The notes under the pieces were generated by a model. It was not told where the DNA came from and ran no database searches. It was given only the letters and a program-made list of their open reading frames with translations. From assembly GCA_002356515.1 (NCBI GenBank), contig AP017605.1, positions 4,473,001-4,537,000 of the forward strand: a stretch of DNA of 64,000 bases, in the 5' to 3' direction. The position numbers and the translations under genes are program-made. This DNA is from Mesorhizobium loti (GTDB lineage Bacteria; Pseudomonadota; Alphaproteobacteria; Rhizobiales; Rhizobiaceae). Below, one piece after another: positions 35,845 to 45,284 of the stretch; the first letter of the stretch is position 1, and each line of letters begins with the position of its first letter.

Positions 35845-36084
35845 GCACACCCTAAATCAGCGGCTTGGACAAAATCGATACTCATGTGACGGAAGCCGTG
35901 GATGGTTGCCGTATTTTGCGCTGCACAATGCATAAAAGTACATGTTTGCTGCAACGGGGCTTCTAGCTTGCCCCGGTTGAACGCCGCATTTTGGCGATGG
36001 GTGGCATGTCATTCGGGCGATGGTGAGGATCGCAGACCCCGAGGACTTCCGCTTCCTGCGAGTGTTCCTGGAGGAGAAAAATCA
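35845..36084 (+). promoter_or_regulatory. Promoter region of polyol operon A
   Basis: This 240-base gap between the AraC gene and the binding-protein gene contains an AT-richer segment at 35905-35955 where the promoter and AraC sites are expected. A GGAGGAG ribosome-binding site at 36071-36077 precedes ATG 36085. I could not identify paired AraC half-sites by eye. Confidence 0.4.
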
Positions 36085-37359
36085 ATGAAACCAATTCGGC
36101 TCGCTGCGGGCTTGGGCGCAGCTTTCATGCTTTCCGCTACCGTATCAACCATCGCGCTGGCGCAGGCGCCGGTCTGCTCGGCGCCGGTCAAGGTGCTGGC
36201 GCAGCCGCGCGACGGCCTGACGCTTCTGGAGGACTCCAAGGCCGAGTTCGAGAAGCTCGCCGGGGCGGGCTTCCAGATCGACTATCTCAACGAGAACGAC
36301 CGCCGGGCAAAATCGCGCGCCGATGCGTCCACCGTCGGCAACTACAACGTCTACTATGTCGACGAAGCCAACGTCGCTCTGTTTGCCTCGTCGAAATGGA
36401 TCGTGCCGTTGACCGATTATTATCCGGCTGACTATGACTATGCCGACTTCGATCCCGGCCGCCAGAAGGTCGCCACCTATGACGGCAAGGTCTGGTTCGC
36501 GCCGCTGACCGGCGGCGGCGACCTGATGGTCTACCGCAAGGACGTGCTAGAGGCCGCCGGCATCCAGCCGCCCAAGACGCTGGACGAGCTGATCGCCGAC
36601 GTGCCGAAGCTGACCAATGCGGACAAGGGCATGTATGGCATCGCGCTGCGTGGCGCACGCGGTTCGGGCGCCAATGTCTGGCGCTGGATGCCCTTCTTCA
36701 AGGCTTATGGCGGCCAGTGGTTCGATGGCGACAAGCCGGTCTTCAACTCGGACGCCGCCATCAAGGCGACCGAGACGTACCTCAAGCTGTTCAAGGATTC
36801 GGCGCCCGGCACGCAGACCGGCAGCTGGGATGAATCGACCGGCGCTTTCCTGTCGGGCCAGGTCGCCATCCTCGTCGAATCGACGCCGCTGTCGGGCATG
36901 GCGGTCGATCCGAAGACCTCGCAAGTGGTCGGCAAGATCGGCTTCCTGCCACCGCCCTCGCCGCTGCCCGGCGGCGGTTACGGCCATGGCCTTGCCATTG
37001 CGGCGAAGGCCAATGCCGACGACGCCTCGAAGAAATGCGCCGGTCTGTTCATCGCCTGGGCGACATCGAAGGAAAATGAGAAGCGCCGGCTCGATGCCCA
37101 CCAGTTCGGCGAGCTGAACCGCACCAGCATCCTGTCCAGCAAGGAATTCGCCGACATCTACGGCGCCGATCTGGGCCAGGCGCTGGCAGAGACCGGCAAG
37201 GTCACTGCGGTCAACTTCTGGCAGGACCCGCGCTGGCCCGATCTCGGCGACCGCTGGGGCATCATCCTCGAGGAACTGGTGACCGGCACCCGCACCGACA
37301 TCAAGGGCGGCCTCAACGAGCTCGAGGCCTATGCCACCGAGCTGGCGAAGAAGAAATAG
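36085..37359 (+). CDS. Carbohydrate ABC transporter substrate-binding protein (polyol type)
   Basis: 424 residues with a signal peptide (MKPIRLAAGLGAAFMLSATVSTIALAQA). Family 1 sugar-binding fold: VYYVDEANVALFASSKWIVPLTDYYPADYDYADF, then VWFAPLTGGGDLMVYRKDVLEAAGIQPPKTLDELI and WRWMPFFKAYGGQWF. It should capture a sugar alcohol or monosaccharide in the periplasm for the two permeases encoded just downstream. The start at 36085 is fixed by GGAGGAG. A rhizobial palindrome between it and the first permease gene may keep binding-protein mRNA in excess. Confidence 0.92.
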   Translation: MKPIRLAAGLGAAFMLSATVSTIALAQAPVCSAPVKVLAQPRDGLTLLEDSKAEFEKLAGAGFQIDYLNENDRRAKSRADASTVGNYNVYYVDEANVALFASSKWIVPLTDYYPADYDYADFDPGRQKVATYDGKVWFAPLTGGGDLMVYRKDVLEAAGIQPPKTLDELIADVPKLTNADKGMYGIALRGARGSGANVWRWMPFFKAYGGQWFDGDKPVFNSDAAIKATETYLKLFKDSAPGTQTGSWDESTGAFLSGQVAILVESTPLSGMAVDPKTSQVVGKIGFLPPPSPLPGGGYGHGLAIAAKANADDASKKCAGLFIAWATSKENEKRRLDAHQFGELNRTSILSSKEFADIYGADLGQALAETGKVTAVNFWQDPRWPDLGDRWGIILEELVTGTRTDIKGGLNELEAYATELAKKK

Positions 37360-37440
37360 AGCCCATCCTCCCGCCCGTGGCGCGCGGTCCGCGACATTGT
37401 CCGCAATGCCGGGACCTGCGCGCCGCGGGGACTTTGCTCC

Positions 37441-37501
37441 CTAGAGCAATTCCAGGAAAAGTGTGATCGGTTTTCCGTCCGGAATTGCGTCAAAACTCTA
37501 G
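37441..37501. repeat. Rhizobial intergenic palindrome (RIME/REP-like) inside an operon
   Basis: Nested arms: CTAGAG (37441-37446) with CTCTAG (37496-37501), GCAATTCC (37446-37453) with GGAATTGC (37481-37488), and GGAAAA (37455-37460) with TTTTCC (37471-37476). The text matches a palindromic element I recall as widespread between genes in rhizobia. It lies between the binding-protein and permease genes. Confidence 0.8.
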
Positions 37502-37542
37502 GAGAAACCATGCCGACACGATCGAGACGCAAGCGAGGATAG

Positions 37543-38415
37543 ATGCCAATGGCCCGACGCACGTCGCTCCCTGTCACCTTCGTCGTTCCGACCATCGCCA
37601 TCCTTCTGGTGCTGTCGATGGTGCCGACGCTCTACGCCATCGTCATCGCCTTGCAGAATCGCGAGTTGAGCACGCCTGATTATTCCTGGGTCTGGCTGTC
37701 GAACTTCAGCGACCTGTTCCTCGACCGCCGCTTTCTCAACGCGGTCTGGGTGTCGGTGAAATGGGAGATCGTCACCGTCGTCGCGACCATGGTGGTGGCG
37801 ATCGGGCTGGGGGTGCTGATGTTCGAGGTCGCCAGCCCCCGTCTGCGCAATGCCTACTGCCTGCTGTTCATCATTCCGGTGCTGTTGCCGCGCGTCTCGG
37901 CCGCCTTCGTCTGGAAGTTCGCCTATCATCCGCTCTACGGCATCGCCACCTATCCCTACAGGCTCATTACCGGCGGGCTGATCTTCGACCCGCTGTCCAA
38001 GCCGGCGACGGCCTTGTTCGCCGTCGCGTCGGTCGATGTCTGGCAATGGGGGCTGTTCTTCGCCGTCATCGTGCTGAAGCTGCTCGAAACCCTGCCGCCG
38101 CAGCCGATCGAGGCGGCCCGGCTCGACCACGCAAAACGCTGGCAGATCCACGCCTATGTCACCTTGCCGATGCTGAAGGCGCCGCTGATCAGCCTGATGT
38201 TCGTCAAGATGATCGAATCGCTGCGCTCCTTCGACCTGATCTATGTGATGACCCGCGGCGGACCGGGCGTGGCCACCGAAACGCTCGACATGTACGCCTT
38301 CTCGCAAGGCTTCATCGAGTCCGGCAAGGTCTCCTACGCCTCGGCCATGGCCGTGCTGATGATGATCGCCACGGTCATCACCTTCACCATGCTGTGGAAG
38401 CGGGTGCAGGCATGA
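37543..38415 (+). CDS. Carbohydrate ABC transporter permease (MalF type)
   Basis: 290 residues with six membrane helices; MalF-like architecture with the coupling motif EAARLDHAKRWQIHAYVTLPMLKAPLISLM near 184-213. ATG 37543 or 37549 may be the start; both are in frame. It is separated from the binding protein by 183 bases holding a palindromic element, and overlaps the next permease gene by 4 bases. Confidence 0.92.
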   Translation: MPMARRTSLPVTFVVPTIAILLVLSMVPTLYAIVIALQNRELSTPDYSWVWLSNFSDLFLDRRFLNAVWVSVKWEIVTVVATMVVAIGLGVLMFEVASPRLRNAYCLLFIIPVLLPRVSAAFVWKFAYHPLYGIATYPYRLITGGLIFDPLSKPATALFAVASVDVWQWGLFFAVIVLKLLETLPPQPIEAARLDHAKRWQIHAYVTLPMLKAPLISLMFVKMIESLRSFDLIYVMTRGGPGVATETLDMYAFSQGFIESGKVSYASAMAVLMMIATVITFTMLWKRVQA

Positions 38416-39224
38416 AGCCCGGCAGGCTCATCGGCAGGATCGTGCTGGCCTTTGCCGGCTTCATGGCCGTGTTCCCGCTGTTGTGGACGGCGCTCAATGC
38501 GCTGAAGAACAATGTCGACATCATCACCCGCGTGCCGCGCCTGGTGTTCACGCCGACATGGGCCAATATCGGCTATATCCTCGGCCGCGACAGCGTGCTC
38601 ACCGGGCTCTACAACTCGGTCGTCGCCTGCGGCTCGGCCGTGCTGATCGGTGTCGTGCTCGGCCTGCCGGCAGCTTACGCGGTGGCGCGCTATCCCAACC
38701 GCTGGGCCGGCGACATACAGTTCTTCGTGCTGTCGCTGCGCTTCCTGCCGCCGGTGGCGGTCGCCATCCCGCTGATGGTGATCTGGCTGCAGGTCGGCCT
38801 CTACGACACTTTGCCGGCGCTGATCATCACCTATTCGCTGCTCACCATCTCGGTGATCATGTGGCTCGCCATCCCCGCCTTCCAAGGCGTGCCGAAGGAG
38901 ATCGAGGAAGCCGCCTTCGTCGATGGCTACGGCGCCTATTCGGTGTTCTGGCGCATCGCGCTGCCTGTCGCCGCCCGCTCCCTGGCAGGCGCCGTCGCCT
39001 TCAGCTTCGTGCTGGTCTGGAACGAATTCCTGATCGCCCTGATGCTGTCGAGCTCCAACGCCAAGACCTTGCCGATCGTCGCCTCCGAACTCTCCCAGCA
39101 AGGCATGAATGTGCCATGGGGCATTCTCAACGCCTCGGTCGTGCTGCTGTCGCTGCCGCCGCTGCTGTTCCTTGGCGTGCTCAGCGGCTTCCTGAATTCC
39201 ATTTTCCGGCAAAAAAAGAGTTGA
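38412..39224 (+). CDS. Carbohydrate ABC transporter permease (MalG type)
   Basis: 270 residues from ATG 38412 (ATGA overlap with the previous stop); a longer frame runs back through the previous gene and is not real. Six helices and MalG-type coupling motif EIEEAAFVDGYGAYSVFWRIALPVAARSLAGA near 160-191. Together with the preceding permease it makes the inner-membrane channel of polyol transporter A. Confidence 0.92.
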   Translation: MKPGRLIGRIVLAFAGFMAVFPLLWTALNALKNNVDIITRVPRLVFTPTWANIGYILGRDSVLTGLYNSVVACGSAVLIGVVLGLPAAYAVARYPNRWAGDIQFFVLSLRFLPPVAVAIPLMVIWLQVGLYDTLPALIITYSLLTISVIMWLAIPAFQGVPKEIEEAAFVDGYGAYSVFWRIALPVAARSLAGAVAFSFVLVWNEFLIALMLSSSNAKTLPIVASELSQQGMNVPWGILNASVVLLSLPPLLFLGVLSGFLNSIFRQKKS

Positions 39225-39239
39225 TGTGAGGATTTCCCG

Positions 39240-40286
39240 ATGCGGGCACTGGTGCTTGAGAAAAAAGGCGAACTGTCGCTGCGCGAGGTCGCGCTGCCGC
39301 TCGATGTCGGGCCGGACGACGTCAAGATAGCCATCCATACTGTCGGCGTCTGCGGCAGCGACGTGCACTATTACACCCATGGCGCCATCGGCAGCTATGT
39401 CGTGCGCGCACCCATGGTGCTCGGCCACGAAGCCGCGGGAACCGTCGTCGAGACCGGCGCCAATGTCGTGACTTTCAAGGTCGGCGACCGCGTCTGCATG
39501 GAGCCGGGCGTGCCGAACATGTCGTCGCGCGCGACAAAGCTCGGCATCTACAATGTCGACCCCGACGTCCGTTTCTGGGCGACGCCGCCGGTGCATGGCG
39601 TGCTGGCGCCCTATGCGGTGCATCCCGCCGCCTTCACCTACAAACTACCGGACAATGTCTCCTTCGCCGAGGGCGCGATGGTCGAGCCCTTCGCCATCGG
39701 CATGCAGGCGGCAAGCCGTGCCCGCATCGTCCCCGGCGACGTCGCCGTCGTCGTCGGCTGCGGCCCGATCGGCATCATGATCGCGCTTGCCGCCCTGGCC
39801 GGTGGCTGCTCGAAAGTGCTGATTTCCGATTTCTCCGCGCCCAAGCTCAAGATCGCCGCGCAATATGCCGGCATCGTGCCGGTCAACATAGGCGAGCAGT
39901 CGCTGGTCGACGCGGTCGCGGCGGCGACCGACAATTGGGGTGCCGATATCGTCTTCGAGGCCAGCGGCAGCCCGAAAGCCTTCGCCGACCTGTTCGATGT
40001 CGTGCGGCCGGGCGGCGCTGTGGTGCTGGTCGGCCTGCCGGTTGAGCCGGTGGCCCTCAACGTGCCTGCGGCGATCTCCAAGGAAGTACGCATCGAGACG
40101 GTGTTCCGCTATGCCAACATCTTCGACCGCGCCTTGCAGCTCATCGCCTCCGGCAAGGTCGACCTCAAGCCGCTGATCACCGGCACCTATGACTTCGCCG
40201 ACAGCATCGAGGCCTTCGAGCGGGCCGCCCAAGGCAATCCGGAAGACGTCAAGCTGCAGATCCTGCTCAGCGGCGAGAAGGGATGA
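39240..40286 (+). CDS. Zinc-dependent polyol dehydrogenase (xylitol/sorbitol dehydrogenase-like)
   Basis: 348 residues of the medium-chain dehydrogenase family. Catalytic zinc ligands are Cys38 in [13 protein letters not shown], His63 and Glu64 in [10 protein letters not shown]. The NAD loop is [20 protein letters not shown] near 166-185, with an acidic SDFSAPKL after the second strand that favours NAD+. The usual four structural-zinc cysteines are absent: that lobe reads [20 protein letters not shown]. Likely reaction: xylitol to D-xylulose, or another polyol to a ketose. Its place between transporter genes ties it to the imported substrate. Confidence 0.9.
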   Translation: MRALVLEKKGELSLREVALPLDVGPDDVKIAIHTVGVCGSDVHYYTHGAIGSYVVRAPMVLGHEAAGTVVETGANVVTFKVGDRVCMEPGVPNMSSRATKLGIYNVDPDVRFWATPPVHGVLAPYAVHPAAFTYKLPDNVSFAEGAMVEPFAIGMQAASRARIVPGDVAVVVGCGPIGIMIALAALAGGCSKVLISDFSAPKLKIAAQYAGIVPVNIGEQSLVDAVAAATDNWGADIVFEASGSPKAFADLFDVVRPGGAVVLVGLPVEPVALNVPAAISKEVRIETVFRYANIFDRALQLIASGKVDLKPLITGTYDFADSIEAFERAAQGNPEDVKLQILLSGEKG

Positions 40287-41374
40287 TCATGTCCGCGATC
40301 GTTTGCTCCCATGTCGACAAGGCCTATGGCGCCACCACGGTCATCCGCGACCTCAACCTCTCGATCGAGGAACATGAATTCGTCGTGTTCCTCGGCCCGT
40401 CCGGCTGCGGCAAGTCGACCTTGCTGCGCATGCTGGCAGGGCTGGAGGACATCAGCGGCGGCGAGGTCTCGATCGGCGGCAAGGTGGTCAACGATCTCGA
40501 TCCGGGCGACCGCGGCATCGCCATGGTGTTCCAGAACTACGCGCTCTATCCGCATATGACGATCTTCGACAACATCGCCTTCGGGCTGCGCCGGCAGAAG
40601 GTGCCGGCGGCCGAGATCCACAAGCGGGTCGAAGCGGTGTCGGGGACACTCGGGCTGCAGCCCTATCTCGGCCGCAAGCCGGCCGAGCTTTCCGGCGGCC
40701 AGCAGCAGCGCGTCGCCATCGCGCGGGCGATGATCAAGACGCCAAAAGTGTTCCTGTTCGACGAGCCGCTTTCCAATCTCGATGCGAAGCTGCGCAACCA
40801 TATGCGTGTCGAGATCGCGCGCCTGCACCAGTCGCTGAAGACCACCACCGTCTATGTCACCCATGACCAGCTCGAGGCGATGACGCTCGCCGATCGCATC
40901 GTGCTGCTCAAGGAGGGTGTAATCGAGCAGATCGGCTCTCCGGCGGAAATCTACCGTCGGCCCGGAAACATGTTCGTGGCCGGTTTCATCGGCACGCCGA
41001 ACATGAATTTTGTCGATGTGACGGTCAGCCGGGCCGGCAATGGCTGGACATTGACTGGCGCCGGAACGGTGCTTTCGATAGATGGCTCGGGCTTTCATCT
41101 TGAGGCAGGCCACCGCGCCGTGCTGGGTATCCGGCCGCCGGACCTGAAGACGGCCGGCGCCGGGACCGCCGGCATCTTGCAAGGCACGGCAGATCTCATC
41201 GAATTTCACGGCAATGACGCGCTGGTGACGTTCGGCTCCGGCGGCAAGGAGGTCAGCGCGCTGGTTCCGGCCCGCGAATGCCCGGTGCTGAATGCTCCTG
41301 TCCGCTACACATTCGAGGAAGAAAGCATCCATTTGTTCGATGCGACGTCGGGCGCGTCGCTGCGCAAGCAATAG
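40283..41374 (+). CDS. Carbohydrate ABC transporter ATP-binding protein (UgpC/MalK type)
   Basis: 363 residues, starting at an ATGA overlap with the dehydrogenase stop. Walker [10 protein letters not shown] (38-46), Q-loop [12 protein letters not shown], signature [15 protein letters not shown] near 137-151, Walker [17 protein letters not shown] near 156-171, H-loop [10 protein letters not shown], and a C-terminal TOBE/OB regulatory domain. It powers transporter A. Its stop is 9 bases from the stop of the convergent FGGY kinase gene, so the two polyol operons meet tail to tail here. Confidence 0.93.
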   Translation: MIMSAIVCSHVDKAYGATTVIRDLNLSIEEHEFVVFLGPSGCGKSTLLRMLAGLEDISGGEVSIGGKVVNDLDPGDRGIAMVFQNYALYPHMTIFDNIAFGLRRQKVPAAEIHKRVEAVSGTLGLQPYLGRKPAELSGGQQQRVAIARAMIKTPKVFLFDEPLSNLDAKLRNHMRVEIARLHQSLKTTTVYVTHDQLEAMTLADRIVLLKEGVIEQIGSPAEIYRRPGNMFVAGFIGTPNMNFVDVTVSRAGNGWTLTGAGTVLSIDGSGFHLEAGHRAVLGIRPPDLKTAGAGTAGILQGTADLIEFHGNDALVTFGSGGKEVSALVPARECPVLNAPVRYTFEEESIHLFDATSGASLRKQ

Positions 41375-41383
41375 CGCAAAGAC

Positions 41384-42970
41384 CTAACGGATCGCGTCGA
41401 GCGCCTGGCGCTGGCGGTGCATTTCCAGGAAAATCCGGTAGTCGCGATCAAATCGAACGCCGGCGGCCTTGTTGGCGGCACGCGTCTTGCCGCCCTGCTG
41501 CATGGCAAGACAGGCGGCGTTGAGGTCGGGGAAAAGCCCCGCGGCGGTGGCGGCGACCATGCCGGTGCCGAGCAGCACCGCCTCGTCGGCCAGCGGCTCG
41601 ACCACCGTGCAGCCGGTGGCGTCGGCATAGAGCTCCATCAGCAGCGGGTTCTTGGTGTGGCCGCCGGTGACATGCAGCGTGTCGATCAGATAGCCGTTCT
41701 CGTTCAGCGCCTCCAGCACATGGCGCACGCCGAGCGCGATGCCGACGGCGGTGCGCCAGTAGAGCTTGCACAGGCTGTCGAAGGAGGAATCCAGCGTCAG
41801 CCCGCTGACGACGCCGACGGCATGCGGGTCGGCAAGCGGCGAGCGGTTGCCGTGAAAGTCCGGCAGGACATGCAACCGTGCGGCGAGGTTCTCGCCCTCG
41901 GTGGCGCGCAGTTCGGCAACCCGCCTGGCGATCTTGGCATGCATGGCGGCATCCGGCTCGCCGCCGGCGCCGTGCCAGCGGATGATGTGGTCGAGCAGGG
42001 CGCCGGTGGCCGACTGGCCGCCTTCCGACAGCCACAGCTTCGGCAGCGCCGCGCCGTAATAGGGACCCCAGACCCCGGCGAAAGGCTGCGGGTCGGGCGA
42101 CATCGCCATCACGCAGCTCGACGTGCCCGCGATCAGCGCCAGATGCCGGCCGATATCCTGCTCGTCGCCGGCAAAGCCGCCAAGCACGCCAAGCGCGCCG
42201 GCATAGGCATCGATGACCCCGGCGCCGACCCGGCAGTTTTCGCTCAGGCCGAGCTCCGCCGCCGCTTGCGCCGTCAGCGGACCAATGTCGGCGCCGACCG
42301 GGCTGGCCCGCTCCGGCAGATTGCCGTGCTCGAAGAGATCGCCGAGACCGACGATTTCGAAGAAATCGCGCTGCCAGGCGCTTTCCTCATGCGCCAGATA
42401 AGTCCATTTGGCGGTCAGCGTGCATTGCGAGCGGGCCAGCGAACCGGTTGCCTGCCAGGTCAGGAAATCGGCCAGGTCGAATAGATAGCCGGCTTCCTTC
42501 CAGGTATCAGGCAGATTGCGCTTCAGCCACATTAGCTTCGGCGTCGCCATCTCCGGCGACATCACGCCGCCAATATAGTTGAGCACCTCGTGGCTGCTCT
42601 CTGTGCATTCGTCGGCTTCGGCAATGGCGCGGTGGTCGAGCCAGACGATGGTGTCCCAACGCTTGTCGCCGGTGGTCGAGACGCTGAGCTGATCGCCTTG
42701 CCGGTTTCGGACAACAAGCGAGCAGGTGGCATCAAAGGAGATGCCGACAATGTCTTGTGTCGCGACGCCGGCCTTTTCGCGGGCGGCGCGCACGGCGGCG
42801 CAGACGGCCGACCAGATATCGCGCGAATCATGCTCGGCGTGATCGGGCTTTGGCTGGTTCATGGCGATCGGCCGATCGGCGCGGCCGAGCAAGGTACCAC
42901 TGGCGTCGAGAATGCCCGCGCGAGCGCTCCCGGTGCCGACATCGACCGCGCAAACAAACTGTTTCGTCAA
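41384..42970 (-). CDS. FGGY family carbohydrate kinase (D-ribulokinase/pentulose kinase type)
   Basis: 528 residues. N-terminal ATPase fold opens VCAVDVGTGSARAGILDASG, followed by GISFDATCSLVV and WLDHRAIAEADECT. The C-terminal domain has LHVTGGHTKNPLLMELYADATGCTV and LADEAVLLGTGMVAA. This is the FGGY signature and is typical of the ribulokinase/YpCarbK branch. It should phosphorylate a ketopentose such as D-ribulose or D-xylulose made by the dehydrogenases in this region. It is the last gene of the minus-strand operon and overlaps the HAD gene by 4 bases. Confidence 0.92.
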   Translation of the reverse strand: MTKQFVCAVDVGTGSARAGILDASGTLLGRADRPIAMNQPKPDHAEHDSRDIWSAVCAAVRAAREKAGVATQDIVGISFDATCSLVVRNRQGDQLSVSTTGDKRWDTIVWLDHRAIAEADECTESSHEVLNYIGGVMSPEMATPKLMWLKRNLPDTWKEAGYLFDLADFLTWQATGSLARSQCTLTAKWTYLAHEESAWQRDFFEIVGLGDLFEHGNLPERASPVGADIGPLTAQAAAELGLSENCRVGAGVIDAYAGALGVLGGFAGDEQDIGRHLALIAGTSSCVMAMSPDPQPFAGVWGPYYGAALPKLWLSEGGQSATGALLDHIIRWHGAGGEPDAAMHAKIARRVAELRATEGENLAARLHVLPDFHGNRSPLADPHAVGVVSGLTLDSSFDSLCKLYWRTAVGIALGVRHVLEALNENGYLIDTLHVTGGHTKNPLLMELYADATGCTVVEPLADEAVLLGTGMVAATAAGLFPDLNAACLAMQQGGKTRAANKAAGVRFDRDYRIFLEMHRQRQALDAIR

Positions 42971-43650
42971 GATGCTCTAACTCTCGCTCCCAGGCCTGCA
43001 ATCAGATCGGGCAATTGCAGCATGTCAGCGAATATAAAGTCCGGTTCACTCGACGCAAGCCGCGCTTTCAGTGCGGGGTTGCCGGCGTGTGCGCCACCGG
43101 TGAAGGCAAAGACGCGCATGCCCGCCGCGCGCGCCGCCGCGACACCGGCCGGGCTGTCCTCGATGACGAGGCATTTGCGCGGATGCGCCCGCATGCTGGC
43201 GGCGGCATGCAGGAAAAGGTCGGGCGCCGGCTTTCCCTTGGCGACCATGGCGGCGCTGAACAGATGCGGTTCCATCAGCCCGAGCAGGCCGGTGACCTCG
43301 AGCGCATAGCGGATGCGTTCCAGCGTGCCGGAGGAGGCGACACAAAACGGCAGGCCAAGCTTCGGCAACATTTCCTTGATGCCGGGAATCGGCCTCAGCT
43401 CCTCGCGGAACTTTTGCATCAGGTCGACGCGCATCGCGGTCAGATGCTGATCGGTGATCTCCAGGCCGAAGTCGCGGCCAAGGATCTCGCGCACGCTTTT
43501 CATGCTCTTGCCGAGGAAATGCTCGTAGGCGGCGTCCTCACTGACGCTGCCGCCGGCAAGTTCGATCATGCCGAGCAGCGCCGAGACGGAAAGTGCTTCG
43601 CTGTCGACCAGCACGCCGTCGCAGTCGAAGATGACCAGTTCAGGCGTCAT
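42967..43650 (-). CDS. HAD family phosphatase (beta-phosphoglucomutase/sugar phosphatase subgroup)
   Basis: 227 residues. HAD motifs: LVIFDCDGVLVDSE near 4-17 (nucleophile Asp10 and Asp12), VASSGTLERIRYALEVTGL near 108-126, KPAPDLFLHAAASM near 144, and CLVIEDSPAGVAAARAAGM near 165-183. A helical cap lies at 18-85. Closest style is the sugar-phosphate phosphatase/beta-PGM group. It sits between mannitol dehydrogenase and the kinase, and may dephosphorylate misphosphorylated sugars. It starts 15 bases after the mannitol dehydrogenase stop. Confidence 0.9.
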   Translation of the reverse strand: MTPELVIFDCDGVLVDSEALSVSALLGMIELAGGSVSEDAAYEHFLGKSMKSVREILGRDFGLEITDQHLTAMRVDLMQKFREELRPIPGIKEMLPKLGLPFCVASSGTLERIRYALEVTGLLGLMEPHLFSAAMVAKGKPAPDLFLHAAASMRAHPRKCLVIEDSPAGVAAARAAGMRVFAFTGGAHAGNPALKARLASSEPDFIFADMLQLPDLIAGLGARVRAS

Positions 43651-43665
43651 GATGGCTGATAGCTC

Positions 43666-45144
43666 TCAGAGCTTGCCGGCGATGTAGCGGGTCAGCGTGG
43701 CGCGCGCGCCATTCGCCCACAGCACGTTGAGCGCATGGCCGAAGGCCTCGACGAAGGCTGTGGCGCGGCCGACATCGCCATAGATGTCCTCCATGGCGAG
43801 CCAGGCGGCGGGGGCGTCCTTTGCCGCCCTTGCCGTCGCCTGCAGCCGGTCCCAGCTCGGGTCGTTGGGTTCGATGACGGCGCCGCTGTCGGTCGTGCCG
43901 AAGCAGTAGCGGCACCAAAGTGCTGATTCCAGCGCCAGGCCGGCAACACCTTTTCCGGCCTTCAGCCGGTCGGCGATGGTCGGGATGATGAATTTCGGCT
44001 GGCGGTTGGAGCCGTCGAGGCAGAGCCGGCGGACGGTGTCGCCGATCTTGGGATTGGAGAAGCGCTTCTCGATGAGCTGGTAATAATCCTCCAGCACCGT
44101 GTCCGGCACCGGCGGCACCGTCGGGATGATCTCGTCATGCTCGAGCTTGTCGAGAAAGCCGCGCACCAGCGGCTCCTGCATTGCCTCATGCACGAAATGG
44201 ATGTCCATCAGCCCGGCCGGATAGGCAATGGTGGCATGGCCGCCATTGAGGATGCGGATCTTCATCAATTCGTAGGGGGCGACGTCCTTGACGAACTGCA
44301 CGCCGACCTTTTCCAGCGGCGGACGGCCATCGGTGAAACGGTCCTCCAGCACCCATTGCCGGAACGGCTCACAGAACACCGGCCAGGCGTCCTCGACGCC
44401 GAAATCCTTGGCCAGGATGCCGCGCTCGCGGTCGGTGGTGGCAGGCGTGATGCGATCCACCATGCCATTGGGAAAGGCGACATGGCCGCTGACCCAGCTG
44501 GCCAGATCCTCGTCGATCAGCCGCGCCAGACCGATGACGCCGTCCGAGGTGACATGGCCATTGTGGGGGATGTTGTCGCAGGACATCACGGTGAACGGCA
44601 CGGTGCCTTCGTCGCGCCGGCGCACCAGTCCGGCGAGGATGATGCCGAACACCGTCTTTGGCGTCGCGCCGGGCTGCGCGTCGGCAACGATATCCGGATG
44701 GGCCGGGTTGAATTTGCCCGACGCCGGATCGATGAAATAGCCGCCTTCGGTGATGGTCAGCGAAACGATCTTGATTGCAGGATCGGCCAGGCGATCGATG
44801 ATGCCGGCCGCATCGCCCGGCATCAGGAAGTCGATCATCGCGCCGGTAACGCGTGCGCTCATATGGCCGTCATCCTGCTCGACCACCGTGGTCAGCCAGT
44901 CCTGCGCTTCCAGCTTGCCGCGCCCGATCTTCTCGCCCTCGAACACGCCGGCGCCGACCAGCGCCCAGTCATGGCCGATGCCCGCATTGAACAGATCGTC
45001 GAGATAGACGGCCTGGTGCGAGCGATGGAAATTGCCGACGCCGAAATGCACGATGCCGGCCTTCAGCCTGGCACGGTCGTATTTCGGACCCGCGACCTTG
45101 GCGGGGAGGTTGGCGAGAGTGGCGGAAGAGAGTTTCACGGTCAT
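43666..45144 (-). CDS. mtlK: Mannitol dehydrogenase family protein
   Basis: 492 residues of the polyol-specific long-chain dehydrogenase family. The N-terminal Rossmann region reads IVHFGVGNFHRSHQAVYLDDLFNAG near 30-55, with SLTITEGGYFIDPASGKFN near 130. The catalytic Lys/Asn/His region is KIRILNGGHATIAYPAGLMDIHFVHEAM near 296-323. The enzyme oxidises D-mannitol (sometimes arabitol or sorbitol) to fructose with NAD+. It lies in the SmoEFGK-SmoS operon, giving the cell routes for both mannitol and sorbitol. Two strong hairpins separate it from the SmoS-like gene upstream. Confidence 0.93.
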   Translation of the reverse strand: MTVKLSSATLANLPAKVAGPKYDRARLKAGIVHFGVGNFHRSHQAVYLDDLFNAGIGHDWALVGAGVFEGEKIGRGKLEAQDWLTTVVEQDDGHMSARVTGAMIDFLMPGDAAGIIDRLADPAIKIVSLTITEGGYFIDPASGKFNPAHPDIVADAQPGATPKTVFGIILAGLVRRRDEGTVPFTVMSCDNIPHNGHVTSDGVIGLARLIDEDLASWVSGHVAFPNGMVDRITPATTDRERGILAKDFGVEDAWPVFCEPFRQWVLEDRFTDGRPPLEKVGVQFVKDVAPYELMKIRILNGGHATIAYPAGLMDIHFVHEAMQEPLVRGFLDKLEHDEIIPTVPPVPDTVLEDYYQLIEKRFSNPKIGDTVRRLCLDGSNRQPKFIIPTIADRLKAGKGVAGLALESALWCRYCFGTTDSGAVIEPNDPSWDRLQATARAAKDAPAAWLAMEDIYGDVGRATAFVEAFGHALNVLWANGARATLTRYIAGKL

Positions 45145-45184
45145 CTGTTTTACCCTTTGGCCGGGATCCGGCCTCTTTAACTCC

Positions 45185-45276
45185 GCCTCTCCCCGTTCTG
45201 TCGGGAGAGGCTAAGGGACGGCACATGCCTCTGATGTTGGCCTCTGCTCCCCGCGGAGGAACGAGAAGCAGAGGCC
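45185..45276 (-). repeat. Two tandem hairpins between smoS and mtlK
   Basis: GCCTCTCCC (45185-45193) pairs with GGGAGAGGC (45203-45211), and GGCCTCTGCT (45239-45248) pairs with AGCAGAGGCC (45267-45276). Both are perfect stems of 9 and 10 pairs. No T-run follows on the minus strand, so they more likely stabilise or process the polycistronic mRNA than end it. Confidence 0.65.
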
Positions 45277-45284
45277 GTCCCCCC

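Noticed and set aside
38334..39623. 429-codon minus-strand frame across the polyol permease and dehydrogenase genes
   Set aside because: Spans two real genes on the other strand and encodes His/Asp/Gln-rich text with no family resemblance.
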